31,740 nucleotides of DNA from a bacterium (lineage in GTDB: Bacteria > RBG-13-66-14), in contig DATKYS010000102.1 in the NCBI GenBank assembly GCA_035528375.1, forward strand, positions 1 to 31,740. Direction: 5' to 3'. The position numbers were made by a program, and so were the translations under genes. Position 1 is the first letter of the stretch. Each line of letters opens with the position of its first letter. Below, in pieces: positions 1 to 9,000 of the stretch. A model generated the notes under the pieces. It did no database searches. It worked only from the letters and a program-made list of their open reading frames with translations, and was not told where the DNA came from.

Positions 1-478
1 TCTCGTCGAAATAGGTCGCGCAGACGGCCAGGGTCCTGGCGGCCAGGCCGGATCGGTCTCCCCCCTCCATGTCGAGCGCCTGCTTGTACACACGGACCGC
101 GGAATAGACGGCGGGCTGGACGTACTCGGCCAGATTCTGCTCCGCGGCGAGGAGGAAGGCGTCCCCGGCCATTTCCAGCAGGCGCGAGGCCTTGGACTTC
201 GCCGCCGGGCTCTCCTCCACCGGCTCGGCAAAGGCCAGCTCGGCCAGGCACTGACCGTAGCCGTAGCCCACCAGCGCCAGCTCCTCGGGGGGAATCCGCT
301 CCCTGAGATTCGGAAACTCGTCTATGCGCTCGATGTAGGCGCCGTAGTAATCGGCGGCCCGCTCGTACTCCAGCCGGGCCATTTCCTTCTCCAGACCGGG
401 GTGCTCGAGGGGGCCCGTCTGCGGCCCGCAGGCCGCGAGGAGGGGGAGGAGAAAGACCGGCCGGATCAATTTACGCAA
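1..478 (-). CDS. Putative lipoprotein, C-terminus cut off by window edge
   Basis: The frame is open from a TTG start to the window edge, giving about 159 residues. The TTG is preceded by GAGGTG with a 5-base gap, which decides the start. The N-terminus MRKLIRPVFLLPLLAACG is a lipoprotein signal with the lipobox cysteine at residue 17, so the product should be lipid-anchored. The rest is rich in Ala, Glu, Leu and Tyr and looks like helical TPR-type repeat sequence (for example LEYERAADYYGAYIERI), but I cannot assign a family. It starts 15 bases after the stop of the TPR/AgmX-like gene and is probably the last visible gene of the def-fmt operon. Function unknown; a tol-pal- or BamD-like TPR lipoprotein is possible but not shown. 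Confidence 0.7.
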   Translation of the reverse strand, partial: MRKLIRPVFLLPLLAACGPQTGPLEHPGLEKEMARLEYERAADYYGAYIERIDEFPNLRERIPPEELALVGYGYGQCLAELAFAEPVEESPAAKSKASRLLEMAGDAFLLAAEQNLAEYVQPAVYSAVRVYKQALDMEGGDRSGLAARTLAVCATYFDE

Positions 479-493
479 CGGTTCACCTCGGCG

Positions 494-1705
494 TCAGAAC
501 TCGCCGGAGAAAACGAAGGGGTACACCGCCACCACCCGCTTGCGTCCCCGGGGGAAGCGCCAGGCGGCGATCAAATCCAGCAGCCGGTCGGTGAAGTACG
601 CCGGGGTGTTGCTGGAGAGGAGCGCCACGTCGGACACCGTGCCGTCGGGCTCGATGGTTATCTGAACCTCGACGCGGTGGTTCGGGTCCCTGACCGGCAC
701 GTGGACGCTGTAGACGTAGGCGATGACCCCGATGTAGCTGTCGAGGAAACGGGTAATGCGGTTGCGGGAGTAGATGTAGGAGCGGTCGGTGGCGGAGGCG
801 GCCGTTTCTGCAATCAGAAGCTCCAGTTCCGCCTCGCGGTCCACCTCGGGCAGGTACGACGCCCCGCCGTATTCGTAGCGTTCCGCCAGTTCCTGGTGGT
901 GGAGCCCCAGGCGTCCGAGGGAGCGGACCACGTAATACGCCACCTCCTCGTCACCGGGGCTCTCCGTGAGGAGTTCCTCCCCGCGCTCGACCACCTGGAG
1001 ATAGAGATCCATCGCCTTGTCAAAGACGGCCCCGGGGTCGTCGGAGATGGGAGCCGCGAGCTCGTTGATCTCCGCCATGGCGTAAAGGAGCCTCTCGTTC
1101 GTCCGCACGTCGGGCGCGTGGGCGTACAGATTTTCGTAAACGCCGAGGGCCCCGGCGTAGTCGCCGTACTCACGGTAGATGCCGCCGAGGATGAACAGGG
1201 CGTCCTTGTAGTTCAGGGCGTCGAGAATCCGCTGGAGGTAGTCGAGCATGTCCCCCGGCGGATTGAAGTACAACAGGCGGACCAGGGACTCCAGCGCCAG
1301 CTTGCGCCAGAGCCTCCCCTCGTCCCCCTCGGGGAGTTCCGACGAGAAGAGGATCAGGCGGTTGTACTCGTACACCGCCTCCTCGGGTCGGCCGAGGTAG
1401 TCCAGGCACAGCGCCCTGCCGTAGAGGGCGTTGGGGTAGAAGGGGTGGTCCCGGTCCACCTCGCGGAAGCGGGCCAGGGCAAGGGTGTAATCGCCCGCGG
1501 CGAAGGCGTCGAAACCGGCCTGAAGCCGCTCCTCGGGCGAGTCCGCCCCGGTCGGCGCGCGGTACAGGTCGGGGGCCACCCGGCTCTGGGGGGCGGAGAT
1601 GATGATGGGGTCGGCGACAAACTCGTAAACCTCGACCTCCTGCGCCGAGAGCGGCCGGGATGTCGCGGCGAGGACCAGGAGAAAGATGGATACGGCGAAT
1701 CGCAT
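494..1705 (-). CDS. Secreted TPR protein with AgmX/PglI (TonB-like) C-terminal domain
   Basis: 403 residues from the ATG at 1705. The frame stays open further upstream into fmt, but MRFAVSIFLLVLAATSRPLSAQ is a clear signal peptide, so this start is chosen although the ribosome site is weak. Residues about 50-270 form TPR-like helical pairs (FDAFAAGDYTLALARFREV; ALYGRALCLDYLGRPEEAV; GGIYREYGDYAGALGVYENL). The last 60 or so residues (VEVQITIEPDGTVSDVALLS, then IAAWRFPRG and VYPFVF) match the TonB-like C-terminal domain of the AgmX/PglI type known from myxobacterial gliding proteins. The likely location is periplasmic or outer-membrane associated. It lies 68 bases downstream of fmt in the same direction. 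The precise role is unknown; a part in envelope protein complexes is inference. Confidence 0.78.
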   Translation of the reverse strand: MRFAVSIFLLVLAATSRPLSAQEVEVYEFVADPIIISAPQSRVAPDLYRAPTGADSPEERLQAGFDAFAAGDYTLALARFREVDRDHPFYPNALYGRALCLDYLGRPEEAVYEYNRLILFSSELPEGDEGRLWRKLALESLVRLLYFNPPGDMLDYLQRILDALNYKDALFILGGIYREYGDYAGALGVYENLYAHAPDVRTNERLLYAMAEINELAAPISDDPGAVFDKAMDLYLQVVERGEELLTESPGDEEVAYYVVRSLGRLGLHHQELAERYEYGGASYLPEVDREAELELLIAETAASATDRSYIYSRNRITRFLDSYIGVIAYVYSVHVPVRDPNHRVEVQITIEPDGTVSDVALLSSNTPAYFTDRLLDLIAAWRFPRGRKRVVAVYPFVFSGEF

Positions 1706-1773
1706 CGTTCGGCGGTACGCTCGGGCGGTTATTTTAGAAAAGTATAAACGAGATGGCCGGTAGGGGCAAGGGG

Positions 1774-2736
1774 CTACGCGCGCGGTGCGGGGACGACCGG
1801 GGTGAGGCGGAAGGGGGGTTTGAGGCGCCGGCCGTTGGCGAAATTTTTGGCCGAAAGCCGCGTGGAACCGCCGGTCTGGACCTCGAGAATCTCCAGCACC
1901 GACCCGCCGCCGCAGGCCGCGAGCCAGCCGTCTTCGGTGCAACGGAAGACCGCGCCGGGCGGTTCGGAGGTTTGCTCTGGAACCGGACGGCAGCGGTGGA
2001 CCTTGAGGGTCTCTTCTCCCAAAAGACAGAAGACGCCGGGCCGGGGCGATAATCCCCGCCAGCGATCGTAGAGCTCCCGCGCCGGCCGGGTGAAGTCCAG
2101 GCCGCCGTGCTCACGCTTCAGGAGCGGAGCGAAGGTGACGCGGGACTCGTCCTGGGGTGTGCGGGTATCGTTCCCGGAATAAACCAGCTCAACCGCCTCG
2201 GCGAGGAGAGGTACTCCCAGGTCCGTCAGGCGCTCCTGGAGCTCCGGGGCCGTCTCGTCGGACCCGACGGCGAGCTCCCGCTGGAGGACGACGTCCCCGG
2301 CGTCCATCTTTTTCACCATGCGCTGGACGGTGACGCCGGTTTTATCCACGCCGTCCACCAGGGCCCAGTTCACCGGGGCCGCGCCGCGGTACGCGGGGAG
2401 GAGGCTGAAGTGGAGGTTGAGAGCCGCCAGCCGCGGCACCGCCAGCAGCTTCTCGGGGAGGAAGTTGCCGTAGGCCACCACGGTGAAGAGGTCGGGTGCG
2501 AGGGCGGTGAGATGTTCAAGCAGTTCTCCGTCCTTGGCACTCTCCGGCTGGAGAACCGTCAGGCCCAGCTTTTCTGCCGACTCGTGGACCGGGGTGTGCC
2601 GTATTCTCTGTCCCCGCCCCACGGGGCGGTCCGGCTGGGTGACCACGGCGGCTACATCGAAGCCCCCGGTGACGAGGGCCTCGAGGGCGCGGGCCGCGAC
2701 TTGCGGCGTGCCGAAAAATACCAGCCTGGGTCCCAT
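1774..2736 (-). CDS. fmt: Methionyl-tRNA formyltransferase
   Basis: 320 residues; formylates Met-tRNAfMet with 10-formyl-THF for translation initiation in the cytoplasm. The N-terminal formyltransferase fold begins RLVFFGTPQVAAR. The catalytic set is visible: Asn107 and His109 in LNLHFSLLPAYRGAAP and Asp145 in MDAGDVV, matching the E. coli N106/H108/D144 arrangement. The C-terminal domain (about residues 205-310) is present, so the length is normal. The ATG at 2736 shares one base with the def stop (TGATG) and has GGGGGAG two bases upstream. A GTG one codon earlier (2739) is an alternative. Coupling to def is the common bacterial order. The usual third partner rsmB/sun is absent and replaced by a TPR protein. 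Confidence 0.96.
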   Translation of the reverse strand: MGPRLVFFGTPQVAARALEALVTGGFDVAAVVTQPDRPVGRGQRIRHTPVHESAEKLGLTVLQPESAKDGELLEHLTALAPDLFTVVAYGNFLPEKLLAVPRLAALNLHFSLLPAYRGAAPVNWALVDGVDKTGVTVQRMVKKMDAGDVVLQRELAVGSDETAPELQERLTDLGVPLLAEAVELVYSGNDTRTPQDESRVTFAPLLKREHGGLDFTRPARELYDRWRGLSPRPGVFCLLGEETLKVHRCRPVPEQTSEPPGAVFRCTEDGWLAACGGGSVLEILEVQTGGSTRLSAKNFANGRRLKPPFRLTPVVPAPRA

Positions 2737-3296
2737 CACTCCCCCAGGTCGTCGGGAACGATTCTGCGCCAGCCGCGCTGAGTCTGGGCGGCCAGGGCCT
2801 TGAGCTTGCGGTTCAGGAGCATCCGCTGGGCCTTGGACAGGCGGTCCACGAAGAGGATGCCGTTCAGGTGGTCCACCTCGTGCTGAATCGCGCGGGCGGC
2901 CAGCCCTTCGAGCGTCAGATCCAGCTCTCCGCCGTCGAGGTCCCGCGCACGGACGCGGACTTTCTCGTACCGGGCCACGCGGCCGTAGATTTCGGGCAGG
3001 CTCAGGCAGCCCTCTTTATCGGAGAACAGCCCCCCCAGCGGCTCGTACTCGGGGTTTACCATGGGGACCGGCGCCGCGTTTTCGTCCGGGGTGATTCCCG
3101 GGATGAGGCGGGGGTGGAGCACGATGAGACGGACGTTGCGGCCCACCTGGGGCGCGGCCAGCCCGAGCCCCCGTGCGGCGATCATGGTCTCCCCCATGTC
3201 CCGGGCCAGCTCGACCAGGGACGCGGCATCGTCCACCGGCCCGTTGTCCCGGCGGAGCGCATCGTCGTCGTAGCAGAAGATGGGCAGAACGGCCAC
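2736..3296 (-). CDS. def: Peptide deformylase
   Basis: 186 residues; a metalloenzyme removing the N-formyl group from nascent proteins. All three family motifs are present: GLGLAAPQVG (43-52), EGCLSLP with metal ligand Cys97, and QHEVDHLNG with His139, catalytic Glu140 and His143. I start at the GTG at 3296, giving MAVLPIF, because this matches the usual deformylase N-terminus and because GAGGGGAG lies 8 bases upstream. GTG codons at 3305 and 3314 are in frame but have poor spacing. It is the first gene of the def-fmt-TPR-lipoprotein run and sits just downstream of a TTGACG/TAACCT promoter. Confidence 0.95.
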   Translation of the reverse strand: MAVLPIFCYDDDALRRDNGPVDDAASLVELARDMGETMIAARGLGLAAPQVGRNVRLIVLHPRLIPGITPDENAAPVPMVNPEYEPLGGLFSDKEGCLSLPEIYGRVARYEKVRVRARDLDGGELDLTLEGLAARAIQHEVDHLNGILFVDRLSKAQRMLLNRKLKALAAQTQRGWRRIVPDDLGE

Positions 3297-3319
3297 GGTT
3301 ATCACTCCCCTCACCGCGG

Positions 3320-3348
3320 AGGTTAGCAGCAGAAATCCGACTCGTCAA
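3320..3348 (-). promoter_or_regulatory. Predicted promoter of the def-fmt operon
   Basis: On the minus strand TTGACG (3348-3343) and TAACCT (3325-3320) are separated by exactly 17 bases. The -35 matches the sigma70 consensus at five of six positions, the -10 at three of six. A start near 3313 would leave a short leader before the def GTG at 3296. Confidence 0.55.
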
Positions 3349-3563
3349 CTCGATTATGGGATTTCATCCTCATCCCGGACCGAAGAGGTGTTGTCGCGGC
3401 GGTGACCAGGCGATTTTTCCACTTTTCAGGGAACGACCCGTTCTAATCTTTGACGAGGGATTGAGGTTTACCCGTTGCGGCTTTGAACGTAGGTCGGCAC
3501 ACATCCGCCGTGCGTCAACCTGATTAAAGCCATCCTCCGCCAACCGGTGTCGGCCCCTCGCAG
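3349..3563. other. Intergenic spacer between def promoter and fabF terminator
   Basis: About 215 bases between the def promoter and the terminator following fabF. I see no credible ORF with a ribosome site, no tRNA-like fold and no strong repeat. It probably only separates two minus-strand transcription units. Confidence 0.5.
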
Positions 3564-3587
3564 AAAAAGCGACCCTTCGGGGCCGCT
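3564..3587 (-). terminator. Rho-independent terminator after fabF
   Basis: Read on the minus strand, AGCGGCCC and GGGTCGCT form an 8-pair stem (one G-T pair) closed by a CGAA tetraloop and followed at once by a run of T. It lies 20 bases past the fabF stop and ends the acpP-fabF unit. Confidence 0.88.
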
Positions 3588-3606
3588 CGTTAAAACCGCG
3601 GGAGGA

Positions 3607-4842
3607 TTACAGCCGCTTGAAGCAGATGACCGCGTTGTGGCCGCCGAAGCCGAAGCTGTTGGACAGGGCGGCCCTTACCTCCAGCTTGCGGCTGCCCTCG
3701 GGAACGAAGTCCAGGTCGCACTCCGGGTCGGGGTGGGTGAGATTGGCCGTGCGATGAACGATCCCCTCCTCGATGCTCTTCACCGTGGCCGCCGCCTCCA
3801 TACCGCCGGCAGCCCCCAGACCATGGCCGGTCATGGACTTGGTGGAGCTTATCGCCAGGCGGCGGGCGTGGTCCCCGAAGACGGACTTTATGGCCATAGT
3901 CTCGAATTTATCGTTCAGCTCGGTGGAGGTGCCGTGGGCGTTGATGTAGTCAATGTCACCGGGGGTCAGGCCTGCGTCCTTCAAGGCCATGGCCATCGCC
4001 CGGGCCGCCCCATCGCCACCGGGCGCCGGGGCGGTGAGGTGGTAGCCGTCGCCGGTCAGGCCGTAGCCCGCCAGTTCGCAGTAGATTTTCGCGCCTCGCG
4101 CCCTGGCGTGCTCCATCTCCTCCAGGAGCAGAATCCCGCACCCCTCACCCATGATGAACCCGTCGCGCAGGGCGTCGAAGGGCCGGCTGGACTCCTCGGG
4201 GGGGCAGTCCCTGGTCGTAAGGGCCCTGGCGGCGCAGAATCCGCCGAAGCCCAGGTTACCGATGGCCGCCTCTGCCCCGCCGGCGATGGCGATATCCGCC
4301 CGTCCGGCGCGGATGTGGTCCAGGGCCTCCCCGATGGCGTGCGTCGCCGAGGCGCAGGCCGACGTGGTGCAGTAGTTGGGCCCCTTGAGCTCCAGGCTGA
4401 TCGAAACCTGCCCCGCGGCCATGTCCGCGATGACCTGGGGGATGAAGAAGGGACTTATCCCCTTCAGGCCGCGCTCCGCGAACTTGATCGCCGTCTCATT
4501 GAGGTAGTTGATGTCGCCTATGCCCACGCCGATGATGACGGCGAAACGGTTCCGGTCCACGTCGGTCAGCGTGAGGTGACCGTCGGCCAGGGCCTCCAGG
4601 GAGGCGGTGAGAGAGAACTGGACGAAGCGGCCCATCCGTTTGGCGGCTTTGGCCTCGATGGTCGCCAGGGGGTCGTACCCTTTGACCTCGGCCGCCACCT
4701 TGCACGGGTACTGCTCCGGATTCACGGCGGTGACGGTCGCCACGCCGGACTTCCCCGCCAGGAGCGCGTCCCAGGTTTCCTTGACGTTCAGACCGACCGG
4801 GGTCACGGCGCCCAGGCCGGTGACGACGACTCGTCGGGTCAT
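3607..4842 (-). CDS. fabF: 3-oxoacyl-[acyl-carrier-protein] synthase II (KAS II)
   Basis: 411 residues, the usual FabF length. It condenses malonyl-ACP with acyl-ACP in type II fatty acid elongation in the cytosol. The catalytic residues fall at the same numbers as in E. coli FabF: Cys163 (SACASATH), His303 (INAHGTST), and Lys335 and His340 (STKSMTGHGLGAAGG). The ATG at 4842 is preceded by GAGGTG with a 6-base gap. The GTG at 4851 lies inside that ribosome site and is rejected as the start. It sits 90 bases downstream of acpP, its carrier substrate. No fabD, fabG or fabH is adjacent. Confidence 0.97.
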   Translation of the reverse strand: MTRRVVVTGLGAVTPVGLNVKETWDALLAGKSGVATVTAVNPEQYPCKVAAEVKGYDPLATIEAKAAKRMGRFVQFSLTASLEALADGHLTLTDVDRNRFAVIIGVGIGDINYLNETAIKFAERGLKGISPFFIPQVIADMAAGQVSISLELKGPNYCTTSACASATHAIGEALDHIRAGRADIAIAGGAEAAIGNLGFGGFCAARALTTRDCPPEESSRPFDALRDGFIMGEGCGILLLEEMEHARARGAKIYCELAGYGLTGDGYHLTAPAPGGDGAARAMAMALKDAGLTPGDIDYINAHGTSTELNDKFETMAIKSVFGDHARRLAISSTKSMTGHGLGAAGGMEAAATVKSIEEGIVHRTANLTHPDPECDLDFVPEGSRKLEVRAALSNSFGFGGHNAVICFKRL

Positions 4843-4932
4843 CTGACACACCTCGGAGTTTGATAAAGGCGTCCCTGCGAGACGCCGTTATACACGGTCA
4901 TCGCCCGGATTGGGTGACAACCTCGACGATTC

Positions 4933-5178
4933 CTATTCCTTGACGTGATCCTGGAGGTACTTGATGGCGTCGCCCACGGTGCGGATGCTGGCGGCGTCCT
5001 CGTCCGGGATCTCCATGTCGAACTCCTCCTCGAGCTTCATGACGAGTTCGACGGTGTCCAGGGAATCGGCGCCCAGGTCGTCCACGAAGGCGGCGTCAGG
5101 CGTCACCTGATCGGCGTCCACACTGAGCTCGTTGACCACGATCTCCTTAACCTTGGCCTCGATCTCTTCGTAGGTCAT
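4933..5178 (-). CDS. acpP: Acyl carrier protein
   Basis: 81 residues, very acidic, typical of ACP. The phosphopantetheine attachment serine is Ser39 in [12 protein letters not shown]. It carries growing acyl chains for fatty acid and lipid A synthesis. The ATG at 5178 follows GGGAGG with a short spacer. It is first in an acpP-fabF unit driven by a promoter at 5218-5247 and is divergent from the TetR/RND module. Confidence 0.97.
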   Translation of the reverse strand: MTYEEIEAKVKEIVVNELSVDADQVTPDAAFVDDLGADSLDTVELVMKLEEEFDMEIPDEDAASIRTVGDAIKYLQDHVKE

Positions 5179-5217
5179 TTAAGCCTCCCACGGGTCTCGT
5201 TGACGTTGCGAGGGGGT

Positions 5218-5247
5218 ACTTTAGCAGCAAAACCCCGGCCGTGTCAA
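5218..5247 (-). promoter_or_regulatory. Predicted promoter of acpP-fabF
   Basis: On the minus strand a perfect TTGACA (5247-5242) is followed after 18 bases by TAAAGT (5223-5218, four of six consensus positions). Transcription would start about 30 bases before the acpP ATG. Confidence 0.62.
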
Positions 5248-5308
5248 GGGAGTCCGCGGTCCCGACCTCGGCACCCACCACCCCTTTTCCGGCAGCGTCG
5301 AAAAAAGG

Positions 5309-5337
5309 TTGAAAACCGTCCCGATCCCATCTATACT
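5309..5337 (+). promoter_or_regulatory. Predicted promoter of the tetR-RND operon
   Basis: TTGAAA (5309-5314) and TATACT (5332-5337) are separated by 17 bases, each one mismatch from the sigma70 consensus. The predicted start is near 5344, at the edge of the inverted repeats described next. The distance to the tetR ATG is about 70 bases. Confidence 0.68.
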
Positions 5338-5345
5338 ATCTGACG

Positions 5346-5394
5346 AACCGACCAGAAATGCACATATAGTCGGTTGTCCGGTTTCGCTACCGAC
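5346..5394 (+). promoter_or_regulatory. Candidate operator: inverted ACCGAC/GTCGGT repeats
   Basis: AACCGAC at 5346-5352 is mirrored by GTCGGTT at 5369-5375, and a further inverted ACCGAC half-site lies at 5389-5394. All sit just downstream of the predicted transcription start and upstream of the tetR ribosome site. TetR-type repressors commonly bind such palindromes in their own promoters, so autoregulation is a reasonable inference. Binding itself is not shown. Confidence 0.42.
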
Positions 5395-5413
5395 CTGACC
5401 AAAAGGGGGGGGT

Positions 5414-5992
5414 ATGTCCGAGAACACTAAGAGGGCAATCCTCGACGGAGCCAAGCAGCTCTTCATCCGTTTCGGCAAACGGAAGACCTCGGTGGACGAG
5501 ATAGCGCATACCGCTCAAGTCGGTAAGGGTACGGTCTACTTCCACTTCAAGAGCAAAGAGGAAATCTGGGACACCATCGTCGGCGAGGAGGTGGACAAGG
5601 CCATCGAACGCATCACCGAGGCCCTGGACAAGATCGAGTCGGCCCGGGAGAAGCTGCGCACCTACATACAGATACGCTACCAGGTCTTCGGCGAGGAGTT
5701 GGATATTTTAAACATCCAGCAGGGCGTCCTGGACGAGCTCTTTCCAGAGATAACCGAAATTCTCGGGAAGCTGAAGACCAAGGAGATGGAGTTCCTCGGC
5801 CAAATCCTCACCTACGGCATCGAGCGCGGGGAGTTCAGGGAGGTGGACGTCGAGCTGCTCTCGATGATTCTGGTCGCGGTTCTCGAATCCACGGGCGAGT
5901 ACTGGATCAAGCAGGTGCGCCTCGTCGGGGCCGAGGGCGCGATGAACAACCTCCTGAACGTCTTCTTCCACGGACTCTTGAAGATAGACTGA
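5414..5992 (+). CDS. TetR/AcrR-family transcriptional regulator
   Basis: 192 residues, standard for the family. Residues about 8-55 form the TetR helix-turn-helix: AILDGAKQLFIRFGKRKTS, then VDEIAHTAQVGKGTVYFHF with the typical GKGTVY.HF recognition helix. The rest is the helical ligand-binding and dimer domain, which gives no clue to the ligand. The ATG at 5414 follows a G-rich site (AAAAGGGGGGGGT). It is first of four co-directional genes and 18 bases ahead of an RND exporter, so it most likely controls that exporter. Promoter and inverted repeats at 5309-5394 suggest it represses its own operon. The ligand could be a fatty acid or lipid, given the exporter type; this is inference. Confidence 0.9.
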   Translation: MSENTKRAILDGAKQLFIRFGKRKTSVDEIAHTAQVGKGTVYFHFKSKEEIWDTIVGEEVDKAIERITEALDKIESAREKLRTYIQIRYQVFGEELDILNIQQGVLDELFPEITEILGKLKTKEMEFLGQILTYGIERGEFREVDVELLSMILVAVLESTGEYWIKQVRLVGAEGAMNNLLNVFFHGLLKID

Positions 5993-6010
5993 CACCGCCG
6001 AAGGGGAATC

Positions 6011-9000
6011 TTGGAAAAAATCGCCGTTTTCGTCGTCCGCCACCGCTGGCCGGTCCTCATCGCCGTCCTCGCCGTGACCGGCTTTTTCTTCTGGGGCATG
6101 GGCGAGCTGAAGGTCAAGACCGACTTCATGGCCTCCATAGATCCCGAAGAGCCGGTGGTGAAGCTCTACGACTATATGGGAGAAACCTTCGGCGGCAACG
6201 ACGTCGCCCTAGTGGCCCTGGAGGCGGACGACGTCTTCCGTCGCGACGTTCTCGGGGCGATGCGGGGCTTCTCCCGGAAGGCCGAGACCCTGGCGGGCGT
6301 AGACTCCGTCCTGTGCCTGACCGAGATGATGGACATAAAAAAGACCGAGGGCGGCATCGAGGTCGGCGACCTGTTCGACCCCGGCGAGCCGCCGGATCAG
6401 AAGGAGATAGACGCCCTGCGCGGCTACATCCTGGACAAGGAGATGTACACAGGCATCTTCGTCTCGCCATCGGGTCATATGGCGGTCATCCTGGTCCGCC
6501 TCAGCGGGACCGGGGACGTGGACCGGGTCGCGCTGGGCCAGGAGCTGCGCCGCATGGCCGAGGATGGGTTCGCCGATACGGGCGTGAAGCTCTACTACGC
6601 CGGTCTGCCCTTCCAAATCTACTACATGGACGAGATCGTCCTCGATGACATGGGCCTTCTGACCCCCGTGGTCTTCGGCCTGGTGGCACTCGTACTGGGA
6701 CTCTTCTACCGCCGTCTGGCGGGCGTGTTCCTTCCGCTGGCCGGCGTGGGGTTCGCCGTGGTCTGGAGCCTGGGCCTCATGGGATTCACGGGAACCCCCA
6801 TCTCGCTCTTGACCGGCGTCCTCCCGGTGGTGCTGGTGGCGGTGGGCTCGGCCTATGCCATCCACGTGGTGAGCCGCTACGTGGACGAGAGGCGCCAGTG
6901 CGACGACCGGCGCGAGGCGACCCGGCGCGCCCTCTTCCACGTCGGTCTGCCAGTGCTCTTCGCCGGGCTGACCACGGTGGTCGGCTTCGGCTCCCTGGCG
7001 AGCGCCAATATCCAGATTATCCGGGAGATGGGCCTCTTCGCCGCCTTCGGCGTTTTCGGCGCCACCGTCATCTCCCTGACCCTGGTCCCGGCGGTCCTGG
7101 CCATAATCGGCGGCTCGGTGAAGCGGGATTTCGTGAACCGCATGGTCGAGCCGGGGAGGATATCCCACGCAACGGCCCGCTTCATCGAAAAACACCCCAG
7201 GCTGATCAGCTTAGGCGTCCTGGCCCTCTTCGCCGCGGGCGTCGTCGCCCTTCCCTACGTGCGGCGCGAGGTGAACCTGGTCGAGTTCTTCCCGGAGGAC
7301 TCCACCATGCGCGCCAGCGAGCGCGTGATAGAGAAGCACTTCGGCGGCAGCGTCCCGATGCAGGTGTACGTGCAGGGGGACATCCGCCACCCCAGCGTTT
7401 TAAAACGCATGGAGCGCATCGAGAAGCTGATGCGCTCCCAGGTGGGTCACGGAGCCCAGAGCATCGGGGCGCTCCTGCGCGAGCTCTGCTTCAACCTGTA
7501 CGACGAGCGCCGCATCCCGCCGACCCGCGACGGGGTCAACGAGCTCTTCTACCTCATCGAGGGCAACGACCTGTTGAAGAACCTGGTCGCCCGGGGCGAC
7601 TACTACCCGCCGGAGGTTACGCGTCGTCTCGCCGCCTTCTACCCGACGCCGGCACCCGACGATGCACAGACCGACGATGGGGAAAATCTGGAGACCGAGG
7701 CGGTCATCGTCACCAACGTCTCCAGCTCCCGGACCCAGGAGATGATAGCCCACACCCAGGTGCTGTCGGCGTTCCTGGCGTCCGACGTACCGCGGCTGGA
7801 ATCGCCGGTGACCGTGGCCGACCTGGGGCGGACGGCCTTCGACGTGCTGCGGGACTACCAGCTCGGTTGGATAGCCTGGGGACTCTCCCGCGACGCGCTG
7901 TACCGGGGGTTGGATCTGAGCCGGGAGGAGGCCCTGCTCGCGCTACGGGAGGCGGGGCTCGGCGAGCCGGTCTCGATGGACGCCGAAACCATCGCGGGCA
8001 CCCTGACCCCCTGGTTGGAGAACTACGTGAAAAATTCCGGCGACGTGCTCCTGGACGACGGGCCCGCGTTGGAGCGCCTGGGAAAAACGGTCGCCGGCGT
8101 CTGGCGGCCCGGCGGGGACCTGTACCCCGACCCGGCGGAAATCTCCGCCGCCATCGAGGGTGCCCTGCCCGAAAGCTACCTGGCAGAATACCCCGACGAC
8201 CCGGACTGGCTCGCCGACATCATCGCCAAGCGGACGACCCACAACATCCAGAACGGCGTGGTGGACCGCTGGACGCAAAAAGTGCTGGGGAGGCTGCCCG
8301 AGCCGTTCTCCGCCGACGCGGAGTTCGTCTCCGACCTGCGCGGAGCCCTCTTCGAGCTCACCGACCGCACGGCCTACGTGCCGTCGGACATGGCCTGGCG
8401 CCTGACCGGGGAGCCCCCGAAGGAAATCGTCCCCCTGCTCGTCACGCAGAGCGGCTTCCCCCGCATCTTCGGCGTCATGGAACAAAAGCTGGTGGATAAC
8501 CAGAAGGTCTCCATGGCCATCGCCTACGTGCTGGTCTTCTTCCTCCTCCTGGCCGTGATGCGCAACATCGTCGGCGGCCTGCTGGCCTCGATTCCCATCC
8601 TGCTGACGATTTTGATAAATTTCGCCATCATGGCCCTGTGGGGCATCCCGCTGGACTTCGTCACCATGATGATAGCCAGCCTGGTCATCGGCATCGGGGT
8701 GGACTACACCATCCACTTCACGGAAAGTTTCCGCCGTGAGCTCGGGCGGTCGGAAAGCCCCGTCGCGGCGCTGGAGCGGGTCCTGGCCACCACCGGTCGC
8801 GCGGTCATCATCAACGCCACGAGCGTCGCCGCGGGCTTCCTGGTGCTCCTCGCCAGCGAAATAATCCCCCTGCGCCAGTTCGGCGTACTGGTGGCGGTGA
8901 CCATGATCGCCAGCTCCCTGGCGGCGCTGGTCATCCTCCCGGCCATTTACTTCACCTTCCGGCCGAAATTCATCTTCAACAAGGGGCTTAAGCCCCTCGT

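Noticed and set aside
401-1747. Long plus-strand open frame (about 448 codons) opposite the TPR and lipoprotein genes
   Set aside because: It is the antisense shadow of a well-supported minus-strand gene with a signal peptide. Its product is a low-complexity Val/Gly/Arg/His-rich string without recognisable domains, a usual artefact at high GC.
3547-4863. Plus-strand open frame of about 438 codons opposite fabF
   Set aside because: FabF is certain on the minus strand with catalytic residues in register. The opposing frame has no ribosome site or domain and runs through the fabF terminator.
6898-8499. Plus-strand frame of about 533 codons inside the RND gene
   Set aside because: It lies wholly within the RND reading frame, is extremely Arg/Pro/Gly-rich and has no membrane helices or motifs. 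It is an out-of-frame shadow.
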